From: Acidobacteriota bacterium
Lineage (GTDB): Bacteria; Acidobacteriota; Vicinamibacteria; Vicinamibacterales; Vicinamibacteraceae
DNA length: 12,928 bases
Reading direction: 5' to 3'
Assembly: GCA_023429845.1 (NCBI GenBank)
Contig: JAEZCY010000320.1
Location: forward strand, 1-12,928
Shown here: piece by piece, positions 8,396-12,928 of the stretch
Position numbering within the stretch: the stretch's first letter is position 1
Layout: every line of letters begins with the position of its first letter
The notes under the pieces: generated by a model
What the model was told of the DNA's origin: nothing
The model's input: the letters and a program-made list of their open reading frames with translations, nothing else
Database searches by the model: none
Program-made: the position numbers and the translations under genes

Positions 8396-8409
8396 CGGAC
8401 GGGCGAGGG

Positions 8410-10050
8410 ATGTCGCGGCTCGCGCTGAGCGCGGCGATGCTGTCGCTGGCACTGGGAGGCGGTATCGCACGCGCGGCGCAGGACGGCAACGCTGTGGTGG
8501 CCAGGACCACCGCTGGCGCGATCCAGGGCGTCTCCACGGCCGAGGGCGGTCAGCGGGTGTTCAAGGGTGTGCCGTACGCGGCGCCGCCCGTTGGCCCGCT
8601 TCGCTGGACGCCGCCGCAACCCGTGTCGCCGTGGACCGGCGTGCGCAAAGCCGACGCCTTCGGCCCGCAATGCCACCAGCCCCAGATCTTCGGCGACATC
8701 GTCTTCGATCGCCCGGCAAGCGAAGACTGCCTGTATCTGAACCTGTGGACGCCTGCTCGCCTGCAGGACGACGCAGCCCCGCCCGCGAAGCTGCCGGTCA
8801 TGGTGTGGATCCATGGCGGCGGTTACCAGGCCGGCGCGTCCCACGAACCGCGTCACGACGGCACGCGCCTCGCCGGCAAGGGTGTCGTGCTGGTGACGAT
8901 CAACTACCGGCTGGGCGTGTTCGGCTTCTTCTCGCACCCCGCGCTCGCGGCCGACGACCCGCGAGGCGCGTCCGGCAACTACGGACTCCTCGACATGATC
9001 GCGGCGCTGCGGTGGGTGCGCGACAACGCTGCGGCATTCGGCGGCGACCCCGGCAACGTGACCATCTTCGGGGAATCCGCCGGCTCGTTCGCCGTCAGCA
9101 CGCTGATGGCGGCGCCGCAGGCGCGCGGCCTCTTTCACAAGGTGATCGGCGAGAGCGGCGCGCCCTTCGCTTCATCCTTGTCGCTCGCCACACGCGAGGC
9201 TGCGAACGGCAACGGCGAGAAGTTCGGCGTGTCGATCGGCGCCACTACGGCGGATGCGCTGCGCGGCAAGACCGCCGAGGATGTGCTCGCGGCCGCGACG
9301 AAGTGGCAACCATGGTTCGCGCCGACCGTTGACGGCGTGGTGATCACCGAACCCGTGCCAGCCACCTTTGCCGCCGGTCGGCAGGCGAACGTGCCGCTCC
9401 TGGCCGGGTGGAACGCCGACGAGGCGCGAGCTGGCGTGGTGTTCGGCAAGGAAACACCGACGGCCGCGTCGTTCAAGGCGCAGACCGAGAAGCGGTTCGG
9501 GGCAGCCGCAGACAAGCTCCTCGACGTATATCCGGCCCGAACCGACGCCGAGGCGCTCGAATCGGCCGCGGCGCTCGCCGGCGACCTGTTCATCGGCTAC
9601 GCGACGTGGAAGTGGCTGGAAGCGCACCGGGCCACCGGCGACGCGCCGGTGTACCGCTACGTCTTCACGCGCAAGATCCCCGTGCCCGAGGGCCACACGG
9701 TGAATGGCAGACCGGCGACGGCCGACGACATCGGCGCCAGGCATGCCGGCGAGATCGAATATGTCTTCGGCACGCTCGACAGCGTCAAGGGCGTGACGTG
9801 GGCCGACGCCGACCGCACCCTCTCGGATGCGATGGGCACCTACTGGACGAACTTCGCGCGCAGCGGCGATCCGAACGGCAACGCGCTGCCGGAGTGGTCC
9901 CCCGGCCAGCGCGGCGGCGCCGACGCGGGCCGGGGACACGGGGAGGTCCTCAGGCTCGATTCGGCGATCACGCCGATACCGGAGCCACATCGCGCGCGGT
10001 ACGAGGTGCTGGACGCGATACTCGCCGCACCCGCCACGGGCTCCCGCTGA
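8410..10050 (+). CDS. Secreted type-B carboxylesterase (alpha/beta hydrolase)
   Basis: This is a carboxylesterase/lipase of the type-B (cholinesterase-like) family, which hydrolyses carboxylic esters. It has 546 residues from the ATG at 8410, typical length. A Sec signal peptide is visible (MSRLALSAAML… with a hydrophobic core, cleavage near ARA-AQ at 22-23), so it acts in the periplasm or outside. Family landmarks are 'FKGVPYAAPPVGPLRW' near the N-terminus, 'SEDCLYLNLW', the oxyanion loop H135-G-G-G-Y, and the nucleophile S223 in GESAG. The acid is E338 in 'NADEA' and the base H445 in 'ARHAGEIEYVFG', so the triad is complete. A GTG at 8392 would add six residues and overlap the previous stop as GTGA. 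I prefer 8410 because the signal peptide begins there, although no well-spaced Shine-Dalgarno precedes either. Co-transcription with the TIM-barrel gene suggests a linked substrate, possibly an esterified sugar, which is inference. Confidence 0.9.
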   Translation: MSRLALSAAMLSLALGGGIARAAQDGNAVVARTTAGAIQGVSTAEGGQRVFKGVPYAAPPVGPLRWTPPQPVSPWTGVRKADAFGPQCHQPQIFGDIVFDRPASEDCLYLNLWTPARLQDDAAPPAKLPVMVWIHGGGYQAGASHEPRHDGTRLAGKGVVLVTINYRLGVFGFFSHPALAADDPRGASGNYGLLDMIAALRWVRDNAAAFGGDPGNVTIFGESAGSFAVSTLMAAPQARGLFHKVIGESGAPFASSLSLATREAANGNGEKFGVSIGATTADALRGKTAEDVLAAATKWQPWFAPTVDGVVITEPVPATFAAGRQANVPLLAGWNADEARAGVVFGKETPTAASFKAQTEKRFGAAADKLLDVYPARTDAEALESAAALAGDLFIGYATWKWLEAHRATGDAPVYRYVFTRKIPVPEGHTVNGRPATADDIGARHAGEIEYVFGTLDSVKGVTWADADRTLSDAMGTYWTNFARSGDPNGNALPEWSPGQRGGADAGRGHGEVLRLDSAITPIPEPHRARYEVLDAILAAPATGSR

Positions 10051-10064
10051 CCGGCGTGCGGGCG

Positions 10065-10092
10065 GCGCGCGACCTCGTGTCCGGTCGTGCGC
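10065..10092. terminator. Hairpin at the convergent junction, possible bidirectional terminator
   Basis: GCGCGCGAC (10065-10073) can pair with GTCGTGCGC (10084-10092) across a 10-base loop. All nine pairs form in plus-strand RNA, one as G-U; the minus-strand RNA has one mismatch. It lies in the 42-base gap between the esterase stop and the stop of the convergent GTPase gene, where a shared terminator is expected. No T-run follows on either side, so it would not be a classical intrinsic terminator. Confidence 0.35.
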
Positions 10093-11829
10093 CTACACGA
10101 GCGCGTCGATGCGCGCCCTGAGCGAGCCGAGCCGCGACTGCAGGCTGCCGAGCGTGTCCCGTACCGTTTCGAGCGACTGCTGCTCGGCGCGAACGAAACG
10201 GCTGTAGGGCGCGATGCCCTCGTTGAGCCTGTCGGTGCTGCGCTCCACTTCCTGCTCGAACTGGGTGCGCAGCGCCCCCGAAAGCGTCTTCCGCAAGTCG
10301 CTCACCTTCTGTCGCAGGTCCTCCTTGGCCTTGCGCCGGCGTGCCGGCACGATGAAGAGCCCGAGCGTGGCGATGACGCCTGCCAGGAGGACGCCGGTCA
10401 CGTCGGCGGCCGCCGTCGACGCCGCGATGGTGACCAGCGTGCCGAGACCGAGCGCGCCGGCGCCGGCAGCCGCTGCGGCTGCGACGGCATTGCGCGCACC
10501 CTCGGCGAGGTTGGCGGCCTCGCGCTGGCGATCGAAGCTGTCCACGACGCGCTGGGCCTCGCGACCCACGGAGTCCAGGAGGCGGCCACGCTCGACGTGA
10601 AAGGTCGCGAGCTCCGGATCGCCGACGATACGGTCGCGATACTGGCGGCGGCGGTCGGCCAGGTGATTGTTCACCTGCTGCCACTGGCGGAGGTCTGCGC
10701 CGACCATCCAGTCGATCAACTCCGACACCTTCCGTTCGATTTCCGTCGGGGCATCAGCGACGACGTCACGCACGAACCCCTCCTGTACGCGTGACTTGTT
10801 CAACAGGTCCACCACGCGGCCGATTCTGAGCATTTCGTCGAAGAAATCGTGCCCGCGCTGCTCCATCTGCAGCAGCACGTTGTCGATCTCGCCCATCCGC
10901 AGCTCGAACTGCCGCTCCATGTCGGTGCGGTACACGCCGTGCTGGGTCTCGACGTCGGCAAGCAGCCGCAGGTCGTCCTGCAGCAGCGACAGTCGTCCGG
11001 TTGTGACGTCCAGGTAACGCGTCACGAGGGCCGTGCCGACACCAACCGGGTTGGCGAGCTTGAGCCGCAGCCGCTCTCGCTGGTCGAGGCGCTCGTGGAT
11101 GTAGCGTTCGAGCGCCGCGAACCGGCTCGCCTCCCAGGATTCGGGACGTCCCTGCTTCGCCCGCATCGCCAGCCGGGCGCTCACCGGGAACGTATCCGGT
11201 GTGCTCCCCAGCGCCGCACGGGCGTGCTCCTGCACGAACGCGAGCACCTGCTGCAGTTCGGCATCATTCTCGAGCAGATCGGCCTTGTTGATCACCAGGA
11301 CGACCTTCTTGCCCCACTCGCGAATCACGCTCAGGAACTGCCGCTCGCTCTCCGTGAACGGCCTGTCGGACGACGTGACGAAGAGCACGAGATCGGACCG
11401 CGGAACGAAGTCGGCGGTGATGGCCTCGTGCTCGCGAATCACGGCGTTGGTGCCGGGCGTGTCGACGATGGCGATCTCGCGCAGAAACGTCACGGGTGCG
11501 GTGATCACGTGCAGGTGGGGCGACCGCTCGCTGCGCGTTTCCGCATCGCCATACTGGAGCAGGTTCACCTCCGCCGTCGTGGGCGTGACGCCTTCCTTCA
11601 GCACCGGGGCGCCGAGCAGCGCGTTGATGAAGGCGCTCTTGCCCGCGTTGAACTCGCCGACGACGACCACGAGGAACAGCTCGTCCAGTTGCTGCAGGGA
11701 CCGGCTGAGCGCATCGAGGTTCTCCGGAGTCGCCTCCAGCCTGACGAGCGCATCTCGCAGCCCCTCGAGAACCTGTCGCTCTTCGCTGACCAGTTCCTGG
11801 TCGTCCGGTCGCAGCAGCGCAGTCTGCAT
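10093..11829 (-). CDS. Bacterial dynamin-like GTPase
   Basis: This is a large GTPase of the dynamin family, a class of membrane-associated proteins that remodel or protect membranes by GTP-driven self-assembly. It has 578 residues from the ATG at 11829. The G domain is complete: P-loop GEFNAGKS (58-65), G2 threonines T84/T85 in 'VTPTTAEVN', DTPG (123-126) and NKAD (181-184), with 'VSAR' (216-219) as probable G5. A long helical region follows (about 230-445), rich in Arg, Gln and Glu. Next comes an Ala/Gly/Leu-rich hydrophobic segment (about 447-495), probably a membrane-inserting paddle or hairpin ending in RRRK. A coiled-coil tail closes the protein (about 500-578). The frame stays open upstream through the neighbouring SDR gene, but that extension is an Arg-rich shadow. 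No clear Shine-Dalgarno precedes the ATG, and a GTG at 11844 is an alternative. No second dynamin gene is adjacent. The cellular role is unknown. Confidence 0.88.
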   Translation of the reverse strand: MQTALLRPDDQELVSEERQVLEGLRDALVRLEATPENLDALSRSLQQLDELFLVVVVGEFNAGKSAFINALLGAPVLKEGVTPTTAEVNLLQYGDAETRSERSPHLHVITAPVTFLREIAIVDTPGTNAVIREHEAITADFVPRSDLVLFVTSSDRPFTESERQFLSVIREWGKKVVLVINKADLLENDAELQQVLAFVQEHARAALGSTPDTFPVSARLAMRAKQGRPESWEASRFAALERYIHERLDQRERLRLKLANPVGVGTALVTRYLDVTTGRLSLLQDDLRLLADVETQHGVYRTDMERQFELRMGEIDNVLLQMEQRGHDFFDEMLRIGRVVDLLNKSRVQEGFVRDVVADAPTEIERKVSELIDWMVGADLRQWQQVNNHLADRRRQYRDRIVGDPELATFHVERGRLLDSVGREAQRVVDSFDRQREAANLAEGARNAVAAAAAAGAGALGLGTLVTIAASTAAADVTGVLLAGVIATLGLFIVPARRRKAKEDLRQKVSDLRKTLSGALRTQFEQEVERSTDRLNEGIAPYSRFVRAEQQSLETVRDTLGSLQSRLGSLRARIDALV

Positions 11830-11851
11830 GCCGCAGCATCGCACATCGGCA

Positions 11852-11879
11852 CCCGCCCGGGCGGGCCCGGACGGGCGGG
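11852..11879 (-). terminator. GC-rich hairpin between the SDR and GTPase genes
   Basis: CCCGCCCG (11852-11859) is perfectly complementary to CGGGCGGG (11872-11879), an 8-base-pair all-GC stem with a 12-base loop. A 14-base perfect palindrome (11852-11865) overlaps it and offers a competing fold. It sits 18 bases past the SDR stop and 22 bases before the GTPase ATG on the minus strand. It could terminate or attenuate SDR transcription, or shape the GTPase leader. There is no T-run. Confidence 0.35.
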
Positions 11880-11897
11880 CCGTTCCCCGCGGCGCGT

Positions 11898-12800
11898 TCA
11901 GTACGGCGTGCGACCGCCGGTCGCGCCGTAGACTTCGCCAGTCACGAAACGTGCCTCGTTGGACGCAAGGAAGACATACAGCGGCGCCAGTTCGACAGGC
12001 TGCGCCGGACGCTCGAACTGCGTGTTCGACCCGAACTCCTTCGTCTTCTCCTCGGGCATCGTCGAGGGGATCAGCGGCGTCCAGACCGGCCCGGGCGCAA
12101 CGGCATTCACGCGCACGCCCTGCTTCATCGCGACGTGCGACAGCCCCTTCGTGAAGTTCACGATGGCCGCCTTGGTCGGGGAGTAGGTCAGCAGGTTGGG
12201 GCTCGGGTCGTAGGCCTGGATCGACGCGGTGTTGATGATGCAGCTGCCTGCCTGCAGGCGCGGCAGTGCCGCCTTGCAAATCCAGAACATCGCGTACACG
12301 TTCGTGCGGAACGACCGGTCGAGTTCCTCGGTGGTGAACTCTTCGAGGCTGTCGTGCGTGACCTGGAATGCCGCGTTGTTGACGACGATGTCGAGACCGC
12401 CGAGTTCGTCGAACGCGCGATCGACGAGGCGGCGGCACTGGTCCTCGTCCTGGATGTCGCCGGGGACGCTCACCGCGCGCCGGCCGGCCTGAGTCACCCA
12501 ACGGCTGGTCTCCTGCGCGTCGGACTCCTCCTCGGGCAGGTAGCTGATCAGCACGTCGGCGCCCTCACGCGCGAAAGCGATGGCCACCGCGCGCCCGATG
12601 CCGCTGTCGCCACCGGTGATGAGCGCCTTTCGCCCGGTGAGCCGGCCGAGTCCCTTGTACGATTCCTCGCCGTGGTCGGCCTCCGGGGTCATCTGCGAAT
12701 CGAGACCCGGGTAGGGAATGGGGTCCTGCGGGAACTCCGGCTGGGGAGCGGCCGCCTTCGGGTCGGTTGGCGTGGGCTTCTGGATGGGTTGCTGCGACAT
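11898..12800 (-). CDS. SDR-family NAD(P)-dependent oxidoreductase (YghA/YhdF type)
   Basis: This is a classical short-chain dehydrogenase/reductase that uses NAD(P)(H) to interconvert alcohols and aldehydes or ketones. It has 300 residues. The proline-rich N-terminal extension (about 1-55, 'FPQDPIPYPGLDSQMTPEADHGE') resembles E. coli YghA and the Bacillus YhdF/general-stress-protein SDRs and is longer than in minimal SDRs. The Rossmann motif is TGGDSGIG (62-69), followed by NNAA (141-144). The catalytic set is N167, S193, Y206 and K210, all present. The C-terminus 'FVTGEVYGATGG' is typical. It is cytoplasmic: no signal is visible. The start is the ATG at 12800, which gives the expected extension; no good Shine-Dalgarno precedes it. 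The GTPase gene lies 68 bases downstream on the same strand. The substrate is unknown; a role in stress or aldehyde detoxification is inferred from homologues. Confidence 0.92.
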   Translation of the reverse strand: MSQQPIQKPTPTDPKAAAPQPEFPQDPIPYPGLDSQMTPEADHGEESYKGLGRLTGRKALITGGDSGIGRAVAIAFAREGADVLISYLPEEESDAQETSRWVTQAGRRAVSVPGDIQDEDQCRRLVDRAFDELGGLDIVVNNAAFQVTHDSLEEFTTEELDRSFRTNVYAMFWICKAALPRLQAGSCIINTASIQAYDPSPNLLTYSPTKAAIVNFTKGLSHVAMKQGVRVNAVAPGPVWTPLIPSTMPEEKTKEFGSNTQFERPAQPVELAPLYVFLASNEARFVTGEVYGATGGRTPY

Positions 12801-12843
12801 GCCCGGGCGGTTGCAAGACGGAGGCCCACCCGCGGCACGACCC

Positions 12844-12928
12844 GTACGTCACCCTCGGGTCCGACCCGTGCGTAACGTCGGGCCCTACCGGTACGTAGCC
12901 GTCGGGCCTTGCCGTACGTAGCCGTCGG
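12844..12928. repeat. Degenerate tandem repeat, period 23-24 bases, running off the window
   Basis: Four related units start at 12844, 12868, 12891 and 12914. Each opens with GTACGT or GTGCGT and continues to a TCGGG block; units 3 and 4 share GTACGTAGCCGTCGG exactly, and unit 4 is cut by the window end. Units contain short palindromes (CGTACG at 12843-12848, TACGTA at 12892-12897 and 12915-12920), and CGGGT-CCG-ACCCG (12856-12868) can form a small hairpin. The array lies upstream of the SDR gene. I see no coding frame worth calling in it. Confidence 0.65.

Noticed and set aside
7108..8409. The esterase frame is open without a stop from inside the kinase gene, which might suggest a 980-residue fusion.
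   Set aside because: The upstream part is Arg/Ala-rich shadow sequence of the kinase and TIM-barrel genes. A signal peptide starts at 8410, which fits a separate secreted protein.
10087..11931. Plus-strand open frames opposite the GTPase gene (for example 10087-10794 and 10849-11931).
   Set aside because: They have no recognisable domains and biased composition, while the minus strand shows all the GTPase motifs.
11830..12501. N-terminal extension of the dynamin-like GTPase through the SDR gene (802 residues in total).
   Set aside because: The extension is Arg-rich, lies in another frame of a well-supported SDR gene on the same strand, and crosses the GC hairpin. The conserved GTPase sequence begins just after the ATG at 11829.
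12135..12875. Plus-strand open frame opposite the SDR gene, 246 residues.
   Set aside because: It is a shadow of the SDR gene; the translation is Arg/Val/Gly-rich with no family signature, and it ends in the repeat region.
12844..12928. Terminal repeat considered as a CRISPR array.
   Set aside because: Units are contiguous and degenerate with a period of only 23-24 bases, leaving no room for distinct spacers, and no cas gene is nearby.

Overview
The window is gene-dense, strongly G+C-rich bacterial DNA that contains nine protein-coding genes and no RNA gene, insertion sequence or CRISPR array that I can see. The organism is Gram-negative: it has a tripartite envelope efflux system with an outer-membrane channel, a lipoprotein adaptor, a Tat signal and a Sec signal. 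The mix of a heavy-metal RND operon, a Tat-exported TIM-barrel 'sugar phosphate isomerase', a type-B carboxylesterase and an intergenic GC-rich repeat is reminiscent of Acidobacteriota (Vicinamibacteria-like). That placement is an inference of low certainty; nothing in the window fixes the taxon.

Region 1 (1-7439, plus strand) is a compact heavy-metal efflux operon of the Czc type. It runs: outer-membrane channel (5' end cut off by the window), periplasmic adaptor lipoprotein, RND pump of the heavy-metal efflux class, OmpR-type response regulator, sensor histidine kinase. Each junction is a short overlap or a gap of 3 bases, so the five genes are almost certainly one transcript with translational coupling. 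The kinase is predicted to sense metal in the periplasm and phosphorylate the regulator, which should control the operon from a promoter upstream of the window. The pump carries the D-x5-D-x6-E signature in transmembrane helix 4 that is typical of divalent-cation (Co/Zn/Cd-type) pumps.

Region 2 (7532-10050, plus strand) is a two-gene unit: a Tat-signal TIM-barrel protein of the sugar phosphate isomerase/epimerase superfamily, overlapped by or abutting a secreted type-B carboxylesterase with a complete Ser-Glu-His triad. Both are predicted to act outside the cytoplasm, which suggests a shared catabolic role on an esterified carbohydrate or similar substrate. The substrate is unknown.

Region 3 (10093-12800, minus strand) is convergent to region 2. 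It holds an SDR-family oxidoreductase of the YghA/YhdF type, followed downstream by a bacterial dynamin-like GTPase with intact G motifs and a hydrophobic segment. Hairpins lie at the convergent junction and between these two genes. Upstream of the SDR gene, the window ends in a degenerate tandem repeat with a 23-24 base period that runs off the edge.

Overall the window looks like ordinary chromosomal content. I found no convincing new system. The items most worth a second look are the lone dynamin-like GTPase, the exported TIM-barrel/esterase pair, the His clusters in the adaptor and the sensor kinase, and the terminal repeat.
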